This document shows, one piece after another, positions 24,503 to 33,293 of a stretch of 64,000 nucleotides of DNA. The DNA lies in contig JANSYC010000009.1 of assembly GCA_024742605.1 (NCBI GenBank), positions 22,905 through 86,904 on the forward strand. Direction: 5' to 3'. The position numbers and the translations under genes were made by a program. The notes beneath the pieces were generated by a model that searched no databases, had not been told where the DNA came from, and saw only the letters and a program-made list of their open reading frames with translations. Source of the stretch: Alphaproteobacteria bacterium (GTDB lineage Bacteria; Pseudomonadota; Alphaproteobacteria; Thalassobaculales; Thalassobaculaceae). The first letter of the stretch is position 1. The number at the start of each line of letters is the position of its first letter.

Positions 24503-26597
24503 TGACTACCTCCGTAATCGGTCGGCCGTCTTGCATCGTGACCTGAACCAGAGTTCCGTCGGGTATTTCCGAGTTGTCGTGGATGCTGAGAATTGCCTTA
24601 GAGAATGCCAGGGTTCGACCTAGATGTTCGAGGTGATTGTTGGCTCCCAACGTGCCGTCTTCGTCTTCCTCAATTGCCCGTTCAAGCAGCCAAGCGTTGT
24701 CGTCGGAGTCGCGCTGGACTTTGTTGCGGTTCAACTCATTGCCTTTCTCGACAACCAGTTGGGCACAGCCAACGCAGCGGCCGTGTTCTTGGCAAGGAAG
24801 GCTCGACCAATCGAGGATGCAGTAGCCGTAGTCTGTGACATGGGCGGATTCGAGCACGGTCTGACGGTAGGTTGCACGGTCGGCCGGCTCCATCTTTGCA
24901 AGAATTCGCGCGAGCGGGCCCTCAGCCTCGCCTTCTTCAAATTTTTTGCGAAGGCTCCGACCGCGCTGCACCGGCGTTCTGTGGTCGTAGGCTTCGTTCT
25001 GAGAGATATCTTTTCGGCCAAAATGTCGCGCCAGGAGGTGTTCTGGCAACCCGCCTTCGGCGAGGACCGTGTTCAGATAATGCCTCGGCTTGTGCGTGCT
25101 GAACTGGATGATCGTGCCGGTCTCGTCGCGGATATCGAACTTCTCGAATACGGATTCTTGCTGACCCCGGTCACCCTTCTTGCTTACGAGCCAAGAATAG
25201 ATCTGATTATCGCTAACAGGGATCACGGTGCCGGGGACGACGGCCTTTTGCGAGGCAAAGAAATGGACCTCGGCGAGGAAGAGCGAATCGCGCATTTCTT
25301 GCCGAACAGGTTTAGTCATCAGCGGATTGAGATTTGATTTTGCCCTGATGTAGTCGTGCAATTTGCCGATCGTCGTGGCTTTGACCTGAGCCCTTGGAGC
25401 GGTGCTTTTTCTAGCGTGCTTCGCTTGATTCTGCGGCGTGCCGGTGCGCGGCTTGTCGACCATCGAAAACTCGATGCTACCGCTGGAGAGGGCCTGTTTG
25501 CCCAGCCCTAGTTCACGCTCAAGGGCCGTCAGAAGGATGTTCTGATCCTCTGGCAGCAGTTGTAGGCTCGCGGGTAGCGGGGCCTTACCTGGGTTTTCAT
25601 GCATGTAGCGAGCGTTGCTTCGAGCCTGCTCTGTAATTGCACCGATGTCGGCGATCGCACGTCTAACTACGTCGACTAGGGCCGTAGGCATCCACTTGAT
25701 CATCGTCTTCGTGTGCCCGCCCTTCTCAGGCCAGTACCGAAGACCAAGGTCGATTTTCTGCTTGCCAAAGCGGTCGAGCAACGGCGATCCATCTTTGTGG
25801 CGGGCAGGTTGCTCGACAACGCAATCGGCTGGGATCGTCAGAAGCTCATTGATCCTGAAGCCGCCGCAAATCAGAATCTCGACGGCGCGCTGGCGAAGCA
25901 CGTCCGCAGGCGTTTCAACCAACTGGCTCGCCCGGGCGATGCCGGAGATGTGCGCATCCGTCAGCATCTTGTCTCCGGTATAATCCTGTGGATTCTCCCG
26001 GATCGTCTTGGCTTTCCTGCCGCTAGCCTCCCATGGACGGCCTTTGGGCTGTTTCCACTCGAAAGGCACCACGAGAAGGTTTTTGCGTCTCAGTTCCTTG
26101 GCTATGCGTTGAAGGTACGCGCCGACTTGATACGCGGTAGAAGGTTTTTCTCGTTTCTGGAGATTGCGTTGAGCCGCATCGAAATCGGATACGGTGAGTC
26201 TTGTTGGGTCGTAGTCGCATCGCGCCAATTGCGCATGAAGATATCGCCCCGCTCTTACAAACGTAGTGTGTGTGCCGACACCCTTGGGTTTTATGTGTTC
26301 CTCGAAGCGCATGAGTGCCTTGAGGAACGAGCAGAAGGGTTCACGTATCAGCTCTTGCGATTTGGTCTTCCAGCCTTCCGATAGGGTGGTGAAATGGACG
26401 CTTGTAGCGGCTCGCGAAGACTCTCGGCCAACCTCGCTGATCTGCCAGGTCATGGCATCAAAATTACTGCCGAAGGACACCGGCAGCGCTCTGGATTCCT
26501 GGATATAATCCTGCAACGCCGAAGTCTTGTCGCGCTCAACGCTTGTTATCAAGCGCGCAACGTTTGATCCAGTGAGAGCCGAGTTTCTGGGCTTCAT
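24495..26597 (-). CDS. Tyrosine recombinase C (third of trio)
   Basis: 700 residues, long for the family. Catalytic positions: Arg248 in GGFRINELL, the His-x-x-Arg box as THKPRHYLNT near residue 520, a second His in LLARHFGRKD and the probable nucleophile Tyr in NEAYDH. The N-terminal 230 residues hold SAM-like core-binding helices. The C-terminal 100 residues carry a Cys/His cluster (CQEHGRCVGC) that may bind zinc. ATG overlaps the TGA of recombinase B by four bases. The size is like TnpB of Tn554 (about 630 residues) and unlike RitA-C of RIT elements (300-400 residues). Confidence 0.88.
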   Translation of the reverse strand: MKPRNSALTGSNVARLITSVERDKTSALQDYIQESRALPVSFGSNFDAMTWQISEVGRESSRAATSVHFTTLSEGWKTKSQELIREPFCSFLKALMRFEEHIKPKGVGTHTTFVRAGRYLHAQLARCDYDPTRLTVSDFDAAQRNLQKREKPSTAYQVGAYLQRIAKELRRKNLLVVPFEWKQPKGRPWEASGRKAKTIRENPQDYTGDKMLTDAHISGIARASQLVETPADVLRQRAVEILICGGFRINELLTIPADCVVEQPARHKDGSPLLDRFGKQKIDLGLRYWPEKGGHTKTMIKWMPTALVDVVRRAIADIGAITEQARSNARYMHENPGKAPLPASLQLLPEDQNILLTALERELGLGKQALSSGSIEFSMVDKPRTGTPQNQAKHARKSTAPRAQVKATTIGKLHDYIRAKSNLNPLMTKPVRQEMRDSLFLAEVHFFASQKAVVPGTVIPVSDNQIYSWLVSKKGDRGQQESVFEKFDIRDETGTIIQFSTHKPRHYLNTVLAEGGLPEHLLARHFGRKDISQNEAYDHRTPVQRGRSLRKKFEEGEAEGPLARILAKMEPADRATYRQTVLESAHVTDYGYCILDWSSLPCQEHGRCVGCAQLVVEKGNELNRNKVQRDSDDNAWLLERAIEEDEDGTLGANNHLEHLGRTLAFSKAILSIHDNSEIPDGTLVQVTMQDGRPITEVVNG

Positions 26598-28201
26598 GGT
26601 GCACCCGCCGCTTCGCGCTTGCAGAGTTCGACTACGTGCGCGATCGCGCGGATCGTATTGTCATTGATCTGGGTATTCTTGGGATCTGCGCCAGCTTCAA
26701 GTTTGCGCTCCCGCTCGTCCATAAGGACATCGAAAACGGCCTGATGGGGCCCCTCCTTCCATGGCCTGAAGTTCGAACAAGTATAGCAGGCCAGTGGCGC
26801 GTACAGCCCGCAATAACCGAAGGAACCGCAGCTTCCGACGGGTTTGGCTAGTCGAGCCGCTGCCGGTGGATAAATGCGGCTGGCGGGATCATCTCCTCGT
26901 TCCGCCTCGCTCTCGTGGGCGACCAGCTTGCCAAGGAACATCTGTGCGACAGCAATCAGCTGTGTGTTTGCGCGGTCGAGATGCCGAACCATCTCCGAGC
27001 GCACGTCGAAGTAGATATGAACATTCTGCAAGTCGGAGTGGTCGAGTGCCTCGGCGACTTGTTGTGGGCTAGCGCCGTCGTTCACCAGCCGTGTCGCGAA
27101 CGTGTATCTGAGCCGCCGGGGCGTGACATGTAAGGGCACGTTTGGATCGACCGATGTTCTGACATCGAGTTTGTGGCAGGCGGTGCGGACTATTGTGGTC
27201 AATTCCCTTGCATCGAAATGCCACGCGAACTGGGAAGCATCTGTTTCTAGCCATTTGCTTGGCTCTGAGCGCATAAGGAGTGGTTTGTGGAAGTCCTGCT
27301 TCTCCCACACATCAAAGTGCTCCCGGATCTTTTTATTGTGCCCGATAAGTTCTTCAAGCATTCGACCTAGGAATGGGGCGATCTTCCTTTCCTTAACCTC
27401 CTCGCGGATACCTCTGCCTCGCTTCTTGATACGGGGAATTGAGAGCGTGTAGACGCTATTGTCGTCTTGGTCATCGAGTTCTACTCGTAGGTCCTCTTCG
27501 TTTAAAAAAGCAATGTTCCGGGGGTTGCTTCCCAGGGCAATCAACAGCCAGACAACGCATTGCTCCTGCAGCGTTAGAATGGGAGTCTGGCTCGTTGCTT
27601 GGTCACGTAACTTGTCGGTCAGAGCAATAAAGTCGACATCGGTTATAGGCCCTTCGTTTGGGTCCTGCGATAGAACTGCAACGCCCTTAGCGTTGTTACC
27701 GATTATCAAATCGGCCAGTTTATCAGCCTCTTCTGGGTCAAATCCTGGAAAACCCATATCTGTGCACCAGATGTACCAGCGACGTACATCTGACTCATAG
27801 TTCATGTAGTTTAATATACCTTCTGCTTTGCATAATTCACCGACTTCCCTAACAATACTGCTAGATATCGAGTGCTTATGATTCTTTAATATACTGCTGA
27901 TTTTCTGTAGTCTGTTTGCGCTGTTCTCCGCTGTTTTTGCAGAGAGAAATTTTATTTGATCTACTACATATAGAGCAATTGCTCTCTTGTATTTAGCCGG
28001 CACAGCATCAAATGATTTCCATGATATTCCTGTGTATCCACCAAATACGCTCCAACGATCTATTGTCAAATCAACGCTGTATCCTTCTCTATCCATAATG
28101 GACGATGGGAGATCTGGCATGCCGGGAATGGAAATGCCATAGGACGATCCAGAGAGATCTTCAGTCTTTGCAAAGAGGGGCAGTTGGTCTGTGTCTTTCA
28201 T
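26594..28201 (-). CDS. Tyrosine recombinase B (second of trio), His box altered
   Basis: 535 residues. Arg228 in ALGSNPRNIAFL, Arg365 in PRRLRYTFATRL, His388 in ALDHSD and Tyr397 in VHIYFD match the catalytic set, but the usual His of the HxLR box is Arg362. The C-terminal 70 residues contain a Cys cluster (CGSFGYCGLYAPLACYTC) suggesting a zinc-bound tail. The N-terminal 200 residues are more AT-rich than the rest. It overlaps recombinases A and C by four bases on either side (ATGA), so the three are made together. Loss of the His need not abolish activity, but it could make this a structural or slower partner. Confidence 0.87.
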   Translation of the reverse strand: MKDTDQLPLFAKTEDLSGSSYGISIPGMPDLPSSIMDREGYSVDLTIDRWSVFGGYTGISWKSFDAVPAKYKRAIALYVVDQIKFLSAKTAENSANRLQKISSILKNHKHSISSSIVREVGELCKAEGILNYMNYESDVRRWYIWCTDMGFPGFDPEEADKLADLIIGNNAKGVAVLSQDPNEGPITDVDFIALTDKLRDQATSQTPILTLQEQCVVWLLIALGSNPRNIAFLNEEDLRVELDDQDDNSVYTLSIPRIKKRGRGIREEVKERKIAPFLGRMLEELIGHNKKIREHFDVWEKQDFHKPLLMRSEPSKWLETDASQFAWHFDARELTTIVRTACHKLDVRTSVDPNVPLHVTPRRLRYTFATRLVNDGASPQQVAEALDHSDLQNVHIYFDVRSEMVRHLDRANTQLIAVAQMFLGKLVAHESEAERGDDPASRIYPPAAARLAKPVGSCGSFGYCGLYAPLACYTCSNFRPWKEGPHQAVFDVLMDERERKLEAGADPKNTQINDNTIRAIAHVVELCKREAAGAP

Positions 28202-29559
28202 TCTTCACCTTCTTCAAGCGCATTTCTCAGACCCTGCGCCGTCATAACATCGCGCTGTAGAGACAAAGAGCGCTCATTGGCCAACTTCTGGATGGACCGG
28301 CGACCGTATCGGTCGGGCATCGTGGATGTGGGCGACCAGCCCATTTGGTACTTCTGATCCCGGGCGATCTCGTCAGCAGATATGCCGTTCGCTTCAGAAA
28401 ACTCGTTTAATCGATCATTCCAGTCGTGTCGGAGAACGTGAGCACACAGATCCTTGAGTTCCGGGTGCCTTTCTCGGATTCGCTCGAACAACTCATCTGT
28501 CCGGCGCAATGAGAGCGGCTGTGCGACCAAGCGTCCTCGGAGGTCAGGCTTTGCGCGGCGGCTCACGAACAGAAACGGACTTCGCTTCGCGCCCGGATAG
28601 CGCGTTTCGTCCTTGCGGTGCTTCTGAACCCACTCCTGCACGGCGCTGTGCGCCTGACCGCCCTCTTTGAAATAGAGAAGGCGGCTCAGGGTCTTTACGA
28701 CAGGTTGATTCTTGCGAGGATCTTCAGGATCGTCGTGAAACCGAGTGATCCAGATTGAGGGTTGGTTGGTTGCCGCGCCATATTCTTTTGCGAATTGGCC
28801 TGTCAGATCGACGCTTGGAGGATATCGGCCGCCGCCCGGCTTTTGGGGACCCACTACCCTGAGTGACAGAAGCTCCCCCAACCTCATTCCGAACTCAAAG
28901 TACATCAGGATGAGAGCGTAGTTGCGGTGCCGGTGCACGCTTTGGAAGGGGTTTTCCAGGCTGTCCGGGTGGATGACTTCCAGCAATTTTTTCCGTTGAT
29001 GCTCGAGCAAACCGTAACGGGGTTTTGATACCGGATTGTTGGTTGCCCCCATGCGGCGGTTTGCTTTAACCCGGCTTCTGAATGCCTGCTGCGAAGCTTT
29101 TGCGGCATTGAGCTTTGGGCTATCGAACGAAGAGATCCTCGAAAGCGCATCATCTCCCAGCCAAAACAGAAATCGACTGATTGCGTCGTATCGACTTTGC
29201 GCGGTCGATCTACTGATTCGCGGGCGCTCACCGATCTGTGCCGCGACTGACCCGTCAAGCATCTTGCGATGTCGACGCAGCGGGATCATCAAGTGATCCT
29301 TGAGTCGGATCAATTCGGAGGCCGACAAGAATTCGAACGACTGGCAGCGCTCCACAGCGTCGATGCCTTCGAATTTCTCCCATACCCGTAACAGCAACAG
29401 AGCGCGCAGGTGATGCTCAATGCTCTTGGCCGTCCCGACATTCTGTCGGAGGCTCGCAATCGCGTAATGCGTTAGGTGGGGGTCAGGCAAGCCGTCGTCG
29501 CCAATGAGCATCGGAAGCCGTTCCCCCGATTCGAGAACGACCGTGCGAACTGTGATCAT
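28198..29559 (-). CDS. Tyrosine recombinase A (first of trio)
   Basis: 453 residues from ATG at 29559. Arg226 in FGMRLGELLSL, His374 and Arg377 in AHVLRHDW, and probable nucleophile Tyr418 in MPDRYGRR complete a tyrosine-recombinase active site. An N-terminal SAM-like region spans about 30-140. It is the promoter-proximal gene of a six-gene overlapping operon and starts 150 bases from the flgH stop, at the right edge of the island. Modules with recombinases in series occur in Tn554 (TnpA/B/C) and RIT elements; this one is larger than both. Confidence 0.9.
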   Translation of the reverse strand: MITVRTVVLESGERLPMLIGDDGLPDPHLTHYAIASLRQNVGTAKSIEHHLRALLLLRVWEKFEGIDAVERCQSFEFLSASELIRLKDHLMIPLRRHRKMLDGSVAAQIGERPRISRSTAQSRYDAISRFLFWLGDDALSRISSFDSPKLNAAKASQQAFRSRVKANRRMGATNNPVSKPRYGLLEHQRKKLLEVIHPDSLENPFQSVHRHRNYALILMYFEFGMRLGELLSLRVVGPQKPGGGRYPPSVDLTGQFAKEYGAATNQPSIWITRFHDDPEDPRKNQPVVKTLSRLLYFKEGGQAHSAVQEWVQKHRKDETRYPGAKRSPFLFVSRRAKPDLRGRLVAQPLSLRRTDELFERIRERHPELKDLCAHVLRHDWNDRLNEFSEANGISADEIARDQKYQMGWSPTSTMPDRYGRRSIQKLANERSLSLQRDVMTAQGLRNALEEGEE

Positions 29560-29591
29560 GATGTTGGTCCCGAACGGTAAACTTTAACTTT

Positions 29592-29619
29592 AATATACCG
29601 CTAAGCATCACGAGAACAA
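29592..29619 (-). promoter_or_regulatory. Putative promoter of the recombinase operon
   Basis: On the minus strand TTGTTC and TATATT are 16 bases apart, about 35 bases upstream of the recombinase A start. The -10 overlaps one copy of the AATATACCGCT repeat, and a CTTTAACTTTAA tandem lies just downstream. Recombinase binding here would repress its own operon (inference). Confidence 0.45.
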
Positions 29620-29660
29620 GAGGGGAACTTCAATTTATTTGAATCCGATATAAAACAAGT

Positions 29661-29689
29661 AAAGCCAGGCAGTTAATATGCCTGGCTTT
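29661..29689. terminator. Terminator hairpin between flgH and recombinase operon
   Basis: AAAGCCAGGC and GCCTGGCTTT form a perfect 10-bp stem with a 9-base loop, followed by AATTTTTG on the plus strand. It lies 22 bases after the flgH stop and can act in both directions, insulating flgH from the recombinase promoter. Confidence 0.8.
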
Positions 29690-29710
29690 AATTTTTGAAT
29701 ATACCGCTGG

Positions 29711-30487
29711 CTAGAAGGGCATGATGACGTCGAGCACCTGGCTTCCGTAGCGCGGCTGCTGCACATCGGTCAGCTGACCGCGTCCGCCGTAGGAGATGCG
29801 TGCCTCGGCCATCTGGTCGTAGTTGATGGTGTTGGTGGATGCGATGTCCTGGGGCCGGATCACGCCGCCCACGACGATCTCGCGGACTTCGAAGTTGACG
29901 CGCACCTCTTGCCGTCCGTACAGGACAAGATTGCCGTTCGGCAATTTCTGCGTGATGACACCGGCGACCCGCAGATTGATTTCCTCCTCGCGGCCGACCA
30001 CCCCGGTTCCGACATTGCTGGTGTTCGAGCCGAGGCTCAGCAGATTGTCGCCGGTCACGGCCTCGGGGAAAACTTGACCGAGCGCGCTTTCGTAGCCGAA
30101 GAAGCCACCCATGTTTGCCGCATCAGAGTTCGCTCGAGAACGGGTGGTGGTGTTGCTGACGTCGGCGGTATCGTTGATCTCGACCACCACGGTGATGATA
30201 TCCCCGACTTCGCTCGCCCGCTGGTCCTTGAAGAAGGCACGACTGCCTTCCTGCCAGAGCGAGTTCGCCTGGCGGGTGGCGACCCTTGGCGCCGGCATCG
30301 GCATCGAAACCGGCTGATAGCCAGCCTGATCCGTCGGATTCGCGATCTTGGTCATCTCCGGCGCCTGGCCGATATTCGCCAAGCGATCCATAGCACTGCA
30401 TCCTGAAAGGGCGATCATCGACAGGGCGATCACGGCGGAAACGCGTGGGAGCCGGGATGCGTCTGTCCAATTCTGTGTCTGTGTCAT
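29711..30487 (-). CDS. flgH: Flagellar L-ring lipoprotein FlgH
   Basis: 258 residues from ATG at 30487, chosen because GGAGG sits seven bases upstream; an in-frame ATG at 30499 lacks a good site. A lipoprotein signal peptide ends in LSGC (Cys near residue 30). Conserved FlgH features follow: SLWQEGSRAFFKDQRASEVGDIITV, GNLVLYGRQEVRVNFEVREIVVGGVIRPQDI and the C-terminal GRGQLTD...QVLDVIMPF. FlgH forms the outer-membrane bushing of the flagellum. It is the last gene of flgF-flgG-flgA-flgH and directly borders the genomic island. Confidence 0.96.
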   Translation of the reverse strand: MTQTQNWTDASRLPRVSAVIALSMIALSGCSAMDRLANIGQAPEMTKIANPTDQAGYQPVSMPMPAPRVATRQANSLWQEGSRAFFKDQRASEVGDIITVVVEINDTADVSNTTTRSRANSDAANMGGFFGYESALGQVFPEAVTGDNLLSLGSNTSNVGTGVVGREEEINLRVAGVITQKLPNGNLVLYGRQEVRVNFEVREIVVGGVIRPQDIASTNTINYDQMAEARISYGGRGQLTDVQQPRYGSQVLDVIMPF

Positions 30488-30549
30488 TTTTTCCTCCATC
30501 CGCGCCTTTCAGCGCGTCCTCATAATGATTGGGCGACGTTCTCCGGCCC

Positions 30550-31569
30550 TCACCGGATCTGCGCGTACTGCGCAGGACGAACGATCACCGTATCCGTGCT
30601 TGCGACCTGGGCTTCGACGGTCTTTCGGCTTTGGGAATTCCTCACCCGGATCACGTCCCCGCGTGCGCCCCTCTGCAAGGCGCTGCCACGCGCCGTCAGC
30701 GTCATTTTTCCGTTCTGGAGCACGATGGTGACCACGTCGCCCTTTTGCACCAGGTAGTCCGGCACCACGTCGGTCATCCGGATCGGCTGACCGCTTGCGA
30801 TCGGACGTCTCGGGGTTTGGCCGACCAGCTCGCCCAGCCGGGATATCGCCGTTGTGGTGGCGCGTCGGGTCGAGACCCGCTGCCAGGCGATATCGCGCTC
30901 GGCAATGATTTCACCCGGCATCATGTGCCGGTTCAGCACCGGCAAATCCACCATCGCTTCCACCCGACCCGCGACCTCAACCTGATGGCCGGACGCTCCG
31001 GCAGCGGTCAAGGTGGCGCGGAACCGATTGGACCGTGCGTCGAAATCCAGATTGCTGACGATCACCTGAAGGTCGTGTCCGGCGGGCACGTGCAGACCCA
31101 CCGACCGTTCGAACACGCTCACGTCGAAGTCGCCGCCGACATACTGCTCGGCAATGGCGCCCGCGATCGCCTGTTCGACCATGGACATCGGGATTGACTG
31201 ACTGTCCCGGGTCACCACCACGCCCTGACTGGGGTCGGACGGCGCCCAATACAGCTTGGCCTGCCGGGTTATGTGCCCCAGCTGCCGGGCGCTGAACGCC
31301 ATCGTCGCCCCCGGCGCCGGAGCGTCCGAGATTGGCATGTCCTGGGTGAACGGGACATTGGTGAAGAGATCCGAAAGGTAGATCTGCTCACCCGCCACGG
31401 TCGCCCTTTGCTTCAGGATCAGCGGAGCGGCGGGCGCGCCGGTGTCGACCGCGTTGCCTGCGAAGGCTTGCCGACTGTCGCCGGTCGCGACCGTCAGGGC
31501 CAAGGCCGCGATCAGTCCTGCGAGCAGGACATTGGAGCGTTTGGCACCTTTGGTGGGTTGCATGATCAT
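30550..31569 (-). CDS. flgA: Flagellar P-ring assembly chaperone FlgA
   Basis: 339 residues, on the long side for FlgA, with an extended N-terminal domain as in other alphaproteobacteria. A signal peptide covers residues 1-38 (ALALTVATGDSRQAFAGN). The C-terminal 140 residues are the SAF/ChapFlgA region: RHMMPGEIIAERDIAWQRV, then RPIASGQPIRMTDVV and QKGDVVTIVLQNGKMTLTARG. FlgA helps FlgI polymerise into the P ring in the periplasm. It lies between flgG and flgH with short gaps; GGAG precedes the start at 31569. Confidence 0.93.
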   Translation of the reverse strand: MIMQPTKGAKRSNVLLAGLIAALALTVATGDSRQAFAGNAVDTGAPAAPLILKQRATVAGEQIYLSDLFTNVPFTQDMPISDAPAPGATMAFSARQLGHITRQAKLYWAPSDPSQGVVVTRDSQSIPMSMVEQAIAGAIAEQYVGGDFDVSVFERSVGLHVPAGHDLQVIVSNLDFDARSNRFRATLTAAGASGHQVEVAGRVEAMVDLPVLNRHMMPGEIIAERDIAWQRVSTRRATTTAISRLGELVGQTPRRPIASGQPIRMTDVVPDYLVQKGDVVTIVLQNGKMTLTARGSALQRGARGDVIRVRNSQSRKTVEAQVASTDTVIVRPAQYAQIR

Positions 31570-31594
31570 CTCTCAGCTCCCTCCGTTCTGGCGG

Positions 31595-32380
31595 TTAGCG
31601 GACGTTATTGATGGTGGACATCATCTGATCCGAGGTCTCGATGACCTTGGAGTTCAGCTCGTAGGCGCGCTGGGCGGTGATCAGGTTGGTGATCTCCTGA
31701 ACCGGATCCACATTGGAGGATTCGACGAACCCTTGCTGAATGCTGCCAAAGCCGATACCGCCAGGAACGCCGGTGTTGGCGGCTCCGGAGGCAACCGTTT
31801 CAAGCAACAGGTTCTGCCCGATCGCATCGAGCCCGGCGACGTTCTGGAAGGTGGCGAGCTGCAGCTGACCGACGTTGGTCTCGTTGATCTGACCATCGAT
31901 CTGGGCGAACACCTGTCCGCTCTCGTTGATGGTCACGGAGATCGCGTCGGCTGGAATGCTGATGCCCGGCTGAACCTGATAGCCGTCAGGGGTCACCAGG
32001 GTGCCGTTCTGATCCAACTGAAGCGATCCAGCTCGGGAGTAGCCGGTGGTGCCGTTCGGAAGGTCGACCTGCAGAAAGCCCTCGCCCTTGATGGCGATGT
32101 CGAACTCGTTGCCGGTGGAGATCAGCGATCCCTGTTCGTTGATGCGGTAGGTGGCGGCCGTCTTGACACCGACACCCAGCTGAATGCCTGACGGAACGGT
32201 CGTTCCGGCGTCCGACGAGTTGGTGCCGACCCGGCGCTGATCCTGATAGAGAAGATCCTGGAACTCTGCCCGTTGGCGCTTGTAGCCCGTGGTGTTCATG
32301 TTCGAGATGTTGTGGGAGATAACTTCCACGTTCAGGGCCTGGGCCGCCATACCTGTGGCTGCGATATTGAGTGACTGCAT
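31595..32380 (-). CDS. flgG: Flagellar distal rod protein FlgG
   Basis: 261 residues, the standard FlgG length. N-terminal rod signature ATGMAAQALNVEVISHNISN at about 8-27; central DFAIKGEGFLQVDLPNGTTGYSRAG; C-terminal NVDPVQEITNLITAQRAYELNSKVIETSDQM, which is diagnostic for FlgG. It forms the distal rod through the P and L rings. GGAG ten bases upstream of ATG supports the start. It is exported by the flagellar type III apparatus, so no signal peptide is present. Confidence 0.97.
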   Translation of the reverse strand: MQSLNIAATGMAAQALNVEVISHNISNMNTTGYKRQRAEFQDLLYQDQRRVGTNSSDAGTTVPSGIQLGVGVKTAATYRINEQGSLISTGNEFDIAIKGEGFLQVDLPNGTTGYSRAGSLQLDQNGTLVTPDGYQVQPGISIPADAISVTINESGQVFAQIDGQINETNVGQLQLATFQNVAGLDAIGQNLLLETVASGAANTGVPGGIGFGSIQQGFVESSNVDPVQEITNLITAQRAYELNSKVIETSDQMMSTINNVR

Positions 32381-32476
32381 GGTCTTCTCCTTGATCGGCG
32401 GTGCCGGTGGTCCGGTGCGCCGTTTCCTCTCCGGTGATCGACCGGGGGGCCTGATGCCACCCGATCGCCGTCCTCG

Positions 32477-33205
32477 CTAGGCGTTTTGCAACGGGCGTGC
32501 CAAACGCTGGGTGACTTGCTTCTGGCGCTCGTTTTCCTGGTCCATCAGCCGTTTGACCGAATCATAGGTCCGGTGGATTTCGATCATCTCGGTCATCTCG
32601 ACAATCGGGTTCACGTTCGAGGTTTCGAGCGAGCCTTGAAGGACCCGCGTGTCTTCGGCCGGCTGCGGGTCCTCCTCGCTGATGAAGAGGCTGTCGCGCG
32701 ATGCCTTCAGGTCTTGCGGATTCTGGAACTCGACCACGCCGAGACGGCCGATTTCGATCTCGTCGTAGGTGATCAGGCCGTCACCCGCGATGTTCAGGGA
32801 ACTCCCGCCGCCCGGAACCACGATCGGTCGGGCGTTGTCGTCCAGGACAAGATTGCCCTGTTGGGTGACGAGACGGTTCTGATCGTCAAGGGCAAACGAG
32901 CCATTCCGGGTGTATTTCACCGAGGCCCCATCATCGATCTGGAAATAGCCCTGGCCCCGCAATGCGACGTCCATCGAATTGCCGGTGACCTTGAAGCCAC
33001 CCTCCTGGAGATCCATGGCCGTGCCGATGTCGATGACGAAGGCCAGCTTTTCGCCGTATCTAATCCGCTGATCATAGGCTTGGTTGACGTTGATCTGCCG
33101 CTTGAAGGCGGTGGTATCCATGTTCGCGATGTTGTTCGCGACCACGCCGATCTCCCGCCGCAACTGGGCTTGCCGTGACAGACCGATATAAATCGGGTTT
33201 TCCAT
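32477..33205 (-). CDS. flgF: Flagellar proximal rod protein FlgF
   Basis: 242 residues. MENPIYIGLSRQAQLRREIGVVANNIANMDTTAFK and GYFQIDDGASVKYTRNGSF are typical FlgF, as is the C-terminal SLETSNVNPIVEMTEMIEIHRTYDSV. It forms the proximal rod segment. It is the first gene of flgF-flgG-flgA-flgH, with GGAG seven bases before the ATG and a -24/-12 promoter about 70 bases upstream. It is divergent from fliL. Confidence 0.96.
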   Translation of the reverse strand: MENPIYIGLSRQAQLRREIGVVANNIANMDTTAFKRQINVNQAYDQRIRYGEKLAFVIDIGTAMDLQEGGFKVTGNSMDVALRGQGYFQIDDGASVKYTRNGSFALDDQNRLVTQQGNLVLDDNARPIVVPGGGSSLNIAGDGLITYDEIEIGRLGVVEFQNPQDLKASRDSLFISEEDPQPAEDTRVLQGSLETSNVNPIVEMTEMIEIHRTYDSVKRLMDQENERQKQVTQRLARPLQNA

Positions 33206-33275
33206 CGTCTTGCTCCGTACCGTAATTCAGATGCCGCGTCGGTTGATCCGGCTGCGGTCTGCTTCGGACCAAGCT

Positions 33276-33293
33276 ATGCAGGGAGCATGCCAA
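33276..33293 (-). promoter_or_regulatory. Putative sigma-54 promoter of flgF operon
   Basis: Minus-strand TTGGCATGCTCCCTGCAT, with GG and GC exactly 10 bases apart, about 70 bases upstream of flgF. It lies in the 395-base divergent flgF/fliL region, which holds a second, oppositely oriented site and no gene. Confidence 0.65.

Larger units (their letters stand above)
29592..29708. repeat. Direct repeat AATATACCGCT at right island edge
   Basis: Two identical 11-base copies at 29592-29602 and 29698-29708 flank a terminator hairpin. The second ends two bases before the flgH stop codon. Its inverted heptamer AGCGGTA also occurs at 1363-1369. These are candidate recombinase core sites or element ends. 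Confidence 0.45.
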
